Source: Mytilus edulis
Taxonomy: Eukaryota; Mollusca; Bivalvia; Mytilida; Mytilidae
Reading direction: 5' to 3'
NCBI RefSeq assembly: GCF_963676685.1
Contig: NC_092352.1
Span: forward strand, 27,733,117 to 27,797,116
Length of the DNA: 64,000 nucleotides
In this document: in pieces, positions 24,001 through 29,626 of the stretch
Layout: every line of letters starts with the position of its first letter
Position numbering within the stretch: position 1 is the first letter of the stretch
Translations under genes and position numbers: made by a program
Notes under the pieces: generated by a model
Database searches by the model: none
What the model was told of the DNA's origin: nothing
What the model saw: the letters and a program-made list of their open reading frames with translations, nothing else

Positions 24001-26365
24001 AAATATATGATATTGTGGTTAATGTTTACACAGGAATGAATTCTATCAGCTTTTACATGTTCCATGAGACATTTCAAACTTATTTTCCTGTTGGATTTTA
24101 TGTATCCGAGACACACAGTCGACTTCTGCCAATGGATGTGTGGGGATTTTTGTTCTGGTGTTATTTTACATATGAGATGCATGAAAGAAAGATCTTTGTT
24201 ACTATATGAAAAGTTCATCAGTTCATAGTAAAATACATTTTTTTATTATCCCCATGCACATCTCTTAAGTTAAATACACAAAACATCATATAACATGCAT
24301 ATATCCTTGCTTAAAATTAAATAACACGAATTATCCACTTTTTTTGGTGATACTATTGAATCCCTTAATTATCTGCTTTTGTTTAGTGTTGTCAGTGTAA
24401 ATAGTCTTCTGAATTCATTGAGTACTTCAACTTAAGTTATGTGTACATTTATTTGTAAATGAAGCATCTCTGTAAATTGTTTTGTACCAATGTAAATTAA
24501 CTTTTACAAAGGTTACACAGTATGTTTTACTGATGGCTACAACCTTTATCAAACAAAGTTGGCTCTAAAACCCCAAAGTTAGAAAAGACCATAGACTGAT
24601 GTAGCACACTAAGCTGGTACAGTCCAGGTCGTACCACTATTTGGTCTACTGTAAAAGAAATTATAAAAAGATTAAGCACCATAGGCTTTGTGAACACACC
24701 CTTGAACTTTTCCTATTGGCACCAGCATTAAAATTTATCTGTTTCAGACAACAGCAATTTTGAATTAATTTTGCTCAACAGAAATATGAAATTCAAACTT
24801 AAAAAGTATTTATTTAAACTTTGAAATTTATATCACTTTAAAAGCATACAATGCATTTACCAGCTTCATCTGTCTAATTCTATGTTTCTAAATTAATTTG
24901 GTAACACAGTTGTGATGTCATGATGCAGCTTTTCTGGGTTTTTATTTGTTATCATGATTGGTCGTTGAACATTCAGTACCGAAATTATACAATTTAATTC
25001 AAAGTTGAGAATAGAAATGGTAAAATATATCGTGGGATTCACTTTTCAACTCCTCCCTCCACACAATACATAAATCAGCAGAGAATTGTTGTTATCCTAC
25101 ATCACTGCATCCAAAGATAAAAAAAATGCCATGTGTTAGTCTAGTCCTATTATCCAAGTAAAGCATTACCTTATATGAAGACAATATGAACTAATGGAGA
25201 TGTGTTTTAACATCAATAAGACTTCAAATCAACATCACTTGTTAAATGATACAGACAAATAAGTCTCTACGTTGAATATTCTTTATAAGAACTACAATAG
25301 ATATTTTGAGGTGTGGTATGAGTGCCAATGAGACAACTTTCCATCCAATTCACAATTTGTAAAAGTAAACCATTATAGGTTAAAGTACTGTCTTCAACAC
25401 AGAGCCTTGGCTCACACAGAAGTCATCATTTTACATGTTTTATAAAAGTTCCTTCCATTATTTTTGCCTTCGTAGTAGATTTCTGACTAACAGGAATGGT
25501 ATCTGCAGTATATTAAATGAGAATTAGATCTTACAAATTATAACATTTTATACTCTTTCTAGGAAAATAGATTTATGAATAAAAGCCAGTTTTGATAAAT
25601 AATACTTACTGTAATTATCACTGAGATTTATGCTTGGCCAATATTTGTAATAAATTATACAATTATCATATAATATTGTGCTTTTCAGTAAAATACTGGT
25701 AGAAATCAAGCTGTTTATAAATATGCAAAGTTTTCCAAAAAAAGAAATGTTTTATTCCTGTAAATATATTTTTGAGTTGAAATCCCCTTTGTCATTAAGA
25801 AGTTATGTCCGATTGAGTGCACTTATTTAATGTGATTTGTTAGCTCTGTGGCCGAGTGGTCTAAGTAGTTGATCTTCTGTTTCACTACCCTGTCAACACT
25901 GATGTTGTGAGTTCAAATCCAGCTTGGGATAGGTGCAACCAACTCCAATCTTAATTGACTAGGATTGTCAGTTTTTCTACCATAGGTTGTTTGTTCTGTC
26001 TGGGTACTCCAGCTTCCTCCACCTATACAAACTGATTGATGTGAAATAGCACAATAGTGTTGAAAGTGGCATTAAACACCAAACCAATCAATCAATGAAA
26101 AGTGATTAAGCCTCTTAAGACACAAATTTTTCATGAAACATCATTGTTTATTTTGAAATGTTTTCATATTATATGGTTTATTTTTTCAGGTATGAACTCA
26201 ATACTGCTGTATATGGGACATGAACTATTTCATCATAACTTCCCTATCAGCTGGAGAGTCCCACAGCACCATGGCAGTCTGTTAGCACTAGACGTTTACG
26301 GAACTGCAATCTGGCTTGTTGTAGCTTTATACTGTTTCCATAAAAATCTCTTCTTTGTAATATGA
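2943..26365 (+). CDS. HGSNAT: Heparan-alpha-glucosaminide N-acetyltransferase (gene A), spliced
   Basis: Lysosomal multipass enzyme that moves acetyl groups from cytosolic acetyl-CoA across the membrane onto terminal glucosamine of heparan sulfate. Exons read: 2943-3003, 8377-8531, 9375-9502, 10167-10291, 11104-11173, 11477-11534, 14054-14161, 16078-16211, 16749-16856 or 17336-17443, 18429-18580, 19224-19339, 20030-20151, 20790-20916, 21513-21599, 22283-22357, 22655-22725, 23259-23371, then 24034-24209 or 26190-26365. All introns are GT-AG and all phases join. One path totals 1986 nt including the stop (661 residues; the human protein is 635-663 depending on start). Layout: signal peptide (about 1-30), Cys-containing luminal domain (to about 156), first membrane helix (about 157-178), a charged loop, then the catalytic membrane domain from LKSLDTFRG (about 271) with the active-site His near 301. 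Diagnostic motifs include [52 protein letters not shown] and PVNKNLW. Confidence 0.95.
3234..3978. mobile_element. hAT-like non-autonomous element, intron 1
   Basis: Left end CAGTGTTCTCCCTAG and right end TGGGGAGAACACTG are inverted copies of the hAT-style terminus. GTTTGTA occurs on both sides (3227-3233 and 3979-3985), or 8 bp, GGTTTGTA, if the final G is shared, as expected for hAT. The 745-bp interior has no transposase frame. Confidence 0.7.
4138..4253. repeat. Short imperfect inverted repeat
   Basis: CATCAATTGCTGATTTGATGG and the inverted CCATCAAATCACCAATTGG flank a short centre containing two matching TAAAC/GTAAAC blocks. It probably derives from a MITE. Confidence 0.4.
4606..6328 (+). 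repeat. Old 'TATACGACC'-family element with a nested insertion
   Basis: The diverged start TTTTTATACGATATAG, GTCGTCCGAAGACG and the end TTGTATAAAGCTGCACCCTG...CCTGGTT match the family of the 29.5-kb array. It is interrupted by the CAGTCAGGGG element at 4827 and contains a local tandem duplication (about 5582-5810). Confidence 0.65.
4827..5581. mobile_element. MITE with CAGTCAGGGGACTTA ends
   Basis: CAGTCAGGGGACTTACTGAA and the inverted TTTAAGTAAGTCCCCTGACTG bound the segment. A second copy of the right end occurs at about 5671-5691 followed by TTAAAA, matching the TTAAA before the left end. The true insertion therefore probably ends at the second copy, with a 110-bp flank duplication in between. 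Interior motifs of the type AAGTGATTTT repeat. Confidence 0.6.
6329..7415. other. Intron 1, no recognised gene
   Basis: AT-rich non-coding sequence. It contains several TTTGCGC/CAAATG-rich stretches (6430-6490, 7020-7075) but no exon with splice sites that I can support. Confidence 0.4.
7420..7558 (-). repeat. Fragment of 'CAGTGGCGGATCC' MITE
   Basis: Ends in CCCACTTATGAAAATTTCTGGATCCGCCACT. Relatives lie at 45570-45720, 46502-46652 and about 50010-50200. Confidence 0.6.
8377..8531 (+). CDS. HGSNAT: HGSNAT A exon 2 (luminal domain)
   Basis: Acceptor TTATTATAG (to 8376) in phase 1; donor GTGAGT at 8532 in phase 0. It encodes the end of the signal peptide ([10 protein letters not shown]) and the start of the luminal domain ending in EECYT. 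A second acceptor ending at 8400 (CATCAG) is also phase 1 and would shorten the exon by 24 nt. The exon end matches gene B (DECYK, phase 0). Confidence 0.75.
9375..9502 (+). CDS. HGSNAT: HGSNAT A exon 3 (luminal domain)
   Basis: Acceptor TTGACAG, donor GTGAGT, phase 0 to 2. It encodes [14 protein letters not shown] followed by DSRW and ends in SSCR. Gene B exon 3 has the same framework (initial C, then DTRW, then final CR), which supports both calls. Confidence 0.85.
9868..10115. mobile_element. 'TTTCGTGG' palindromic MITE, intron 3
   Basis: Begins CTGTGAATTCATTTATTTTCG and ends ATCCACGAAAGTTGGTATCC AACGATTATTTT, an inverted relation. It lies about 50 bp upstream of exon 4. Confidence 0.55.
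10167..10291 (+). CDS. HGSNAT: HGSNAT A exon 4 (luminal domain)
   Basis: Acceptor ATATTTCAG, donor GTAAGT, phase 2 to 1. It encodes a segment with [15 protein letters not shown], matching the 'FGEFGNYSLLV' part of human HGSNAT and KHFKENGTYTIHV in gene B. It ends just before the first membrane helix. Confidence 0.88.
11104..11173 (+). CDS. HGSNAT: HGSNAT A exon 5 (first transmembrane helix)
   Basis: Acceptor CTATTTCAG, donor GTATAG, 70 nt, phase 1 to 2. It encodes a single hydrophobic helix including [16 protein letters not shown]. Gene B exon 5 is also exactly 70 nt with the same phases. Confidence 0.88.
11477..11534 (+). CDS. HGSNAT: HGSNAT A exon 6 (post-helix loop)
   Basis: Acceptor ATTTCAG, donor GTAAGT, 58 nt, phase 2 to 0. 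It encodes [20 protein letters not shown], a short loop after helix 1. Confidence 0.75.
11649..13186 (+). repeat. 'TATACGACC' pearl-like element in HGSNAT intron 6
   Basis: Starts TTTTTATACGACCGC, followed by a hairpin partner (GTCGTATA) and GTCGTCGTCG. It then has about 130-bp tandem cores containing GGAATTAGGGGCCAAAAA, then cores with TTGCACAGTATTGCGCAAT, and ends CGTCGTATAAAGC...CATCTGGTT. It is the same family as the 29.5-38.9 kb array. Confidence 0.8.
14054..14161 (+). CDS. HGSNAT: HGSNAT A exon 7 (basic loop)
   Basis: Acceptor CGCCACAG, donor GTGAGT, 108 nt, phase 0 to 0. It encodes a Lys/Arg-rich hydrophilic segment ([12 protein letters not shown]...). Because it is phase 0-0 it could be skipped without a frameshift. 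A dispersed-repeat fragment lies immediately upstream (about 13930-14003). Confidence 0.65.
14736..15343. mobile_element. MITE with GAGGGTGGTAAA ends, intron 7
   Basis: Left end GAGGGTGGTAAAAGG and right end CCTTTACCACCCTC are inverted copies, and both are flanked by ATATCA (14730-14735 and 15344-15349), a 6-bp target-site duplication. The 608-bp interior has repeated GAAATAAAA/CACGAGAAA motifs and no reading frame. Confidence 0.7.
16078..16211 (+). CDS. HGSNAT: HGSNAT A exon 8 (start of catalytic domain)
   Basis: Acceptor ATTTACAG, donor GTAGGT, phase 0 to 2. It encodes a Ser/Pro-rich linker followed by [12 protein letters not shown], the conserved entry to the acyltransferase membrane domain (human RLRSVDTFRG). 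Confidence 0.95.
16749..16856 (+). CDS. HGSNAT: HGSNAT A exon 9a (active-site exon, canonical-like version)
   Basis: Acceptor CATTTTAG, donor GTAAGA, 108 nt, phase 2 to 2. It encodes [18 protein letters not shown] followed by TVADLVFPW. The His corresponds to the acetyl-accepting active-site histidine of human HGSNAT (His269 in common numbering). This version is closer to the human sequence (GGGKYW, VFPW) than exon 9b. Only one of 9a and 9b is expected in a normal protein. Confidence 0.95.
16968..17170. mobile_element. Short palindromic MITE between exons 9a and 9b
   Basis: Ends CTGTGGATTCATTTATTTTCG and the inverted AATCCACAAAAATTGATATCC ... ATAATGAATC. Relatives lie at 9868-10115 and 26619-26889. 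It lies wholly within the intron between the alternative exons. Confidence 0.6.
17336..17443 (+). CDS. HGSNAT: HGSNAT A exon 9b (alternative active-site exon)
   Basis: Acceptor TATTTTTAG, donor GTATGT, 108 nt, phase 2 to 2. It has the same length, phases and position in the protein as exon 9a. It encodes [18 protein letters not shown] followed by TVADLVMPW, matching 9a at 26 of 36 residues by hand count. The active-site His is kept, but the charged neighbours change (K to G, K to N, K to D). There is no stop or splice-site damage, which points to purifying selection and mutually exclusive splicing rather than decay. Including both would also stay in frame but would duplicate a membrane helix. 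Confidence 0.85.
17469..17662. mobile_element. MITE with TACTGTAAATTCAGAAATTA ends
   Basis: Inverted ends TACTGTAAATTCAGAAATTA and ATAATTTCTGTATTTACAGTA lie just after exon 9b. A second copy is at 41314-41522 and a partial one near 22937. Confidence 0.55.
18429..18580 (+). CDS. HGSNAT: HGSNAT A exon 10
   Basis: Acceptor CTTTTTCAG, donor GTAAGG, 152 nt, phase 2 to 1. It encodes [18 protein letters not shown], a Lys-rich turn and [13 protein letters not shown], matching human FVFIMGSSIFLS and RSFLLICIGIIIVN. Confidence 0.95.
19224..19339 (+). CDS. HGSNAT: HGSNAT A exon 11
   Basis: Acceptor TTTTGCAG, donor GTAAGT, phase 1 to 0. It encodes [16 protein letters not shown] followed by HMFFAKLE, equivalent to human VRIPGVLQRLGVTYFV and LLFAK. 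Confidence 0.95.
20030..20151 (+). CDS. HGSNAT: HGSNAT A exon 12
   Basis: Acceptor CATTTCAG, donor GTAAGT, phase 0 to 2. It encodes [19 protein letters not shown], a membrane helix and LDVPGCPK, equivalent to human LRDITSSWPQWLLI and LPVPGCPTG. Confidence 0.95.
20270..20760. repeat. Minisatellite of about 28-30-bp units, intron 12
   Basis: Imperfect tandem repeats of the type TTCTATAATTCAGAGTTTTAGA, roughly 15 or more units, filling most of the intron up to the exon 13 acceptor. Some units carry GCTATTGAGAGTTTTGAG variants, which suggests a higher-order arrangement at 20560-20700. Confidence 0.85.
20790..20916 (+). CDS. HGSNAT: HGSNAT A exon 13 (luminal loop)
   Basis: Acceptor TTTTTTCAG, donor GTATTA, phase 2 to 0. 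It encodes [20 protein letters not shown] followed by GASGYIDR and [13 protein letters not shown] and NCT are potential N-glycosylation sites. It is highly similar to the human luminal loop ([20 protein letters not shown]). Confidence 0.95.
20957..21020 (+). pseudogene. Decayed duplicate of HGSNAT exon 13 (3' half)
   Basis: Translation in one frame reads [14 protein letters not shown], stop, SPKSK, which lines up with [20 protein letters not shown] of exon 13 ending 40 bp earlier. The in-frame TAG and missing 5' half mark it as a pseudo-exon. Confidence 0.75.
21513..21599 (+). CDS. HGSNAT: HGSNAT A exon 14
   Basis: Acceptor TTTTTCAG, donor GTAAAT, 87 nt, phase 0 to 0. It encodes [20 protein letters not shown] and LQ, equivalent to human [20 protein letters not shown]. 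Confidence 0.95.
21670..21773. mobile_element. Short palindromic MITE, intron 14
   Basis: CAGGAATCTATTTCACAAAA and the inverted TTTTTGTGAAACCAATTCCTG close a hairpin of about 104 bp with an inner CTAAGATTGAT/ATCAATCTAAG pair. Confidence 0.55.
22283..22357 (+). CDS. HGSNAT: HGSNAT A exon 15
   Basis: Acceptor TTTTTTCAG, donor GTAATG, 75 nt, phase 0 to 0. It encodes [20 protein letters not shown] followed by WGFTL, equivalent to human AGKILLYYKARTKDILIRF. Confidence 0.92.
22655..22725 (+). CDS. HGSNAT: HGSNAT A exon 16
   Basis: Acceptor TTTTTCAG, donor GTAAGT, phase 0 to 2. It encodes [15 protein letters not shown] followed by WIPVNKNLW, equivalent to human [15 protein letters not shown]. Confidence 0.95.
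23259..23371 (+). CDS. HGSNAT: HGSNAT A exon 17
   Basis: Acceptor TATTTGTAG, donor GTAATT, phase 2 to 1. It encodes [17 protein letters not shown] and [11 protein letters not shown], equivalent to human LWTGTPFFYPG. Its phase-1 donor can join either terminal exon. Confidence 0.95.
23505..23875. repeat. Imperfect tandem duplication of about 180-bp units, intron 17
   Basis: Two related blocks share a TTGTCAGA/CTGTCAGA start, GGATGATATTTTAGAAGCAA / GCGTGATATTTTAGAAGCAA, and CATATAAGTCAAATT. They are non-coding. Confidence 0.5.
24034..24209 (+). CDS. HGSNAT: HGSNAT A exon 18a (divergent alternative terminal exon)
   Basis: Acceptor TTTACACAG, phase 1, 176 nt including TGA (24207-24209). It encodes [20 protein letters not shown], a luminal stretch, the helix [13 protein letters not shown] and a C-terminal KIFVTI. 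Exon 18b has the same length, and the two match at 21 of 57 residues by hand count. The conserved GHE of human HGSNAT is FHE here, and the last helix is more polar. The frame is open, so it appears to be a functional alternative. No canonical AATAAA was noted near it; ATTAAA lies at about 24317. Confidence 0.85.
24210..25840. other. 3' UTR or intron between terminal exons
   Basis: This is 3' UTR for an 18a transcript or intron for an 18b transcript. It includes a dispersed-repeat fragment (about 25309-25415, 'GTGGTATGAGTGCCAATGAG' type) and AATAAA near 25579. No exon was recognised. Confidence 0.55.
25841..26096 (+). mobile_element. tRNA-derived SINE
   Basis: RNA polymerase III A box TGGCCGAGTGG (25849-25859) and B box GAGTTCAAATCC (ending 25920) are followed by a non-tRNA body. 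It ends GGCATTAAACACCAAACCAATCAATCAAT, a repeat-type SINE tail. It lies 93 bp upstream of exon 18b. Confidence 0.8.
26190..26365 (+). CDS. HGSNAT: HGSNAT A exon 18b (canonical-like terminal exon)
   Basis: Acceptor TTTTTTCAG, phase 1, 176 nt including TGA. It encodes [20 protein letters not shown], then [13 protein letters not shown] and a C-terminal NLFFVI, matching human [20 protein letters not shown] and TALWVLIAYILY. It is closer to the human protein than exon 18a. Confidence 0.93.
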
Positions 26366-26618
26366 AATGAATGTTTTGATAAAAAAATGTAATTTTTTGA
26401 TAAAATATATACAAATATTGTATTACTGAAATTTATGAAAGATGTGTTGATACTTGTTTTGATTTGCTTACTTACATAACACATTTCAGGTTGTTTTTTG
26501 TTGGTAATTTTATAATCAGCAATGTACTGATAATTCAGAATCTAATGTGTGTACTTATGTTTTTTTTTTTAATAACAGACAATAATGCAGAATGAATTGA
26601 ATATAATCTTGTAGAGAA

Positions 26619-26889
26619 CTGGGGATTCATTTATTTTCATTGGTACCAAACTTGCCTTTTCGTGGATCAGTTATATGATGGTTTTGCCAAAGTCTGTGTA
26701 AAACCTGAAAGAAAATTTGTCATATGTTGAACATTTAGATTTTGTGGTTCTCCAGAACCTGTACCCATGAAAACATAAAAATTGGTGACCTTCTGCTGGT
26801 GTTTTTTTCTATGGTCGGATTATTGTCTCTTTGGCACATTCCCCATTTCTATTCTCAATTTTATCTAACAAATAATAATGAATCCACAG
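26619..26889. mobile_element. 'TTTCGTGG' MITE interrupted by another repeat
   Basis: Left part GGGGATTCATTTATTTTC and right end AATAATGAATCCACAG match the ends of the copies at 9868-10115 and 16968-17170. The middle (about 26790-26862) is a fragment of a different dispersed family (GTCTCTTTGGCACATTCCCC). Confidence 0.5.
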
Positions 26890-27103
26890 TATTCTGTTTA
26901 AAAAAGGAAATTAGTTTTCATAGATTGACGATCATCCTGTAATTTTTTTCATTTTCTCTGATTTACTGTATTTTGTTATGATGTATGTTATTTATTTAAT
27001 AGTTTATGTATCCCCGTGAATTACAGTTATATTAAGTGACTTTAGTATAACAAACTTTTTTATATTTCTTGTGATTTTTATTTTTTAATTGCTTACATTT
27101 CAA

Positions 27104-27109
27104 AATAAA
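27104..27109 (+). other. Candidate polyadenylation signal, HGSNAT A (18b form)
   Basis: AATAAA about 740 bp after the exon 18b stop. Further AATAAA copies occur nearby (about 27170-27250), so the choice is uncertain. Confidence 0.35.
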
Positions 27110-28156
27110 AAAAGACTGTTAAAATAAGAGGGTATTATATTTTATAGATATTGATTAATATATTTTAATAAAGTAAAATATTATAAAATAAAACATATGT
27201 AAATATTATTGATTAGTATTTTCCTTGTGTTTGTAAAGTAGGAAATAAAAAAATACCACGTAAGTATTAAAAGTCTTTATATTTTGCAACATATATGTAT
27301 GCATGCAAAAACTGATCATACTAATAGTAAATATGTCTCAAAAGATACAAAGGAAAGTTGGAATGAAAGAGATTTCTAAATACCTTTCCATGGGATGTGT
27401 ATAAATAAAATTTATATTTGAGAATTGAAAAAAAAAATTAACCCTAAAAACCCTATAAAATCATCCATAAATTGTAGTGCTATATTTAAAAATGTATGCA
27501 ATTTTTAATGAATAAGTGGTTTTTTTTTTACCCACTCTAAAAGAAGTAGGTATACTGGTCTTCACAAGCCCGTCTGTCCCATAAAGTTTTGGTGGAATTT
27601 TTCTCTGGAAGTACAAATCAGAGCTTACTGAAATCTGGCATCAAGCTTCATTTGAGCATGTCATACTTCATTTTGGCTCATTCTTTTTCTGTTAACAGAT
27701 TACTTATATAATCTTACACAAAATAGCCATTCTGCTTCATGAAATTTGCAGGGGACTACAAATCATTAATGAGTAATAATTCCCAGTTAAGCTTATGTTT
27801 TCCATGTAGGTTTTATAGTTCTGAACAGATTTCATATATTTTAAGAATATATATAATTTTGTAAAAATTTATCACTGTGCCATTATTTATTTTAAATTTT
27901 AAAATAATGTCTTCTTTTTGACATTGTAAACAATGTTCTGGGGAACAATTTCGTAATGGAGTGTCTTGTTCCTGAATTAGTACATTCATTTGAGTGAAAG
28001 TGGTCTGTTGAACCTGGTACAAAATGTATTACAGGGCATAGATATACATATTAGTTATTCCAATGAGTTTCAAGGAAAGATTAAATCCAATATATATTTG
28101 CCATGTCTTAATAGGGTATTTATGAAACATTAAGGAAAGGATTTGTGATGCCTTTG

Positions 28157-28620
28157 TTTTTATGCCCCACCTACGATAGAAGAGGGGCATTATGTTTTCT
28201 GGTCTGTGCGTCCGTTCATTCGTCTGTCCGTCTGTCCCTCTTCAGGTTAAAGTTTTTGGTCAGGGTAGTTTTTGATGAAGCTGAAGTTCAATGAACTTGA
28301 AACTTAGTACACAAAGTCATGTTCCTTATGATATGATATTTCTAATTTTATAGCCAAATTACACTTTTGACCCCAATTTCACTGTCCACTGAACATAGAC
28401 AATGAAAGTGCGAGTTTCAGGTTAAAGTTTTTGGTCAAGGTAGTTTTTGATGAAGTTGAAGTCCAATCAACTTGAAACTTAGTACAAATGTTCCCTATGG
28501 TATGATTTTTCTAATTTTAATGCCAAATTCGATTTTTTTACCCAATTTCACTGTCCATTGAACATGGAAAATGATAGTGCGATTGGGGCATCCATGTACT
28601 TTGGACACATTCTTGTTGTA
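28157..28620 (+). repeat. Pearl-like element with ATGCCCC hairpin
   Basis: 5' hairpin (ATGCCCC ... GGGGCAT), then TCCGTTCATTCGTCTGTCCG, then two tandem cores of about 170-180 bp sharing CAGGTTAAAGTTTTTGGTCA, then a unique tail. No protein. Confidence 0.7.
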
Positions 28621-29080
28621 TTTACATATATTCTAATATATAGAAAAATGTGTATTATTTCTATATATAACTATAAAAAATTACAGAATAAATATTTTAT
28701 AAAAATCAAAAATAATTTATTTGCCTATTTGCCTATTTTTTCAAAGTATGTAGAATTGATAGTTTCATCCTATTTGTTTGGATTTTTTTAATTTTCTTTC
28801 TCAGGGTAGAAGTTTTTTTAATGAATGAATTTTACATAGATCTAATAATTTTCAAAAAAAGATAAAACTTACTCTATATATAAAAGTATGTCCAGAATTT
28901 TACAGTGTCTCAATATTTACATGTACTAGTATATCTAAAAACTGACACTTCCTTGCTACAAGTTTGTTCCCCTCTTCCAAGTTGTTTACTGTATTTATCT
29001 GTCAGGGAATAAGCTATTGGTGTAAGATCTTTGATAGTCATGGTTAAAGTCATGGTTAAATGTTCTTATAACCTTTATTA
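28621..29080. other. Intergenic, nothing recognised
   Basis: AT-rich sequence between repeats; no exon or repeat boundary recognised. Confidence 0.4.
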
Positions 29081-29532
29081 GCTCAACTGGCCCTTTAAGG
29101 GCCATGTGTGCTTGTGCCATCACTTGGCGTCCATCGTTGGTTGTAATAAACTATTTCAAGAATCTACTCCTCTAAAACTGAGCAAATACCTTCAAACTTT
29201 ACTGAATATTCCTTAGTATCTATTGTATAAATTGTATCTGAAGTTTTGATCCATCAACAAACATGGCCACCATGGCTTGAAATAGAACATAAAGCAGTTT
29301 TGGGCTTATATCTCAAAAACTAAGCATTTACAGCAAATTTGGCAAGGGGTAAAAATGTTCAACAGGTCAAGATTTATCAGCCCTGAATTTTTCAGACAAA
29401 CTGAACAACCCATTGTTTGGTTTCTTTCACTAAATTGGTAATTTTTAAGAAATTTTACAGTTTTTGGTTAATATCTTGAATATTATAAGAGATACAGATA
29501 AACTGGAAACAGCCAAGTAAGATCTACAATAT
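29081..29532 (+). repeat. Dispersed repeat with GGCCCTTTAAGGGCC hairpin
   Basis: Starts TTAGCTCAACTGGCCCTTTAAGGGCCATG, followed by TTGGCGTCCATCG and about 400 bp of AT-rich body with CTAAAACTGAGCAAAT / AAAAACTAAGCATTTA type sub-repeats. This looks like another hairpin-start family; the end is not defined. Confidence 0.45.
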
Positions 29533-29594
29533 TTTTTATACGACCGCAAATTTTGAAAAAATTTTCGTCGTATATTGCTATCACGTTGGCGTCT

Positions 29595-29626
<32 letters not shown>

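Noticed and set aside
25841-25921. tRNA gene
   Set aside because: A and B boxes are present but the stems do not pair well, and the sequence continues into a SINE body with an ATCA tail.
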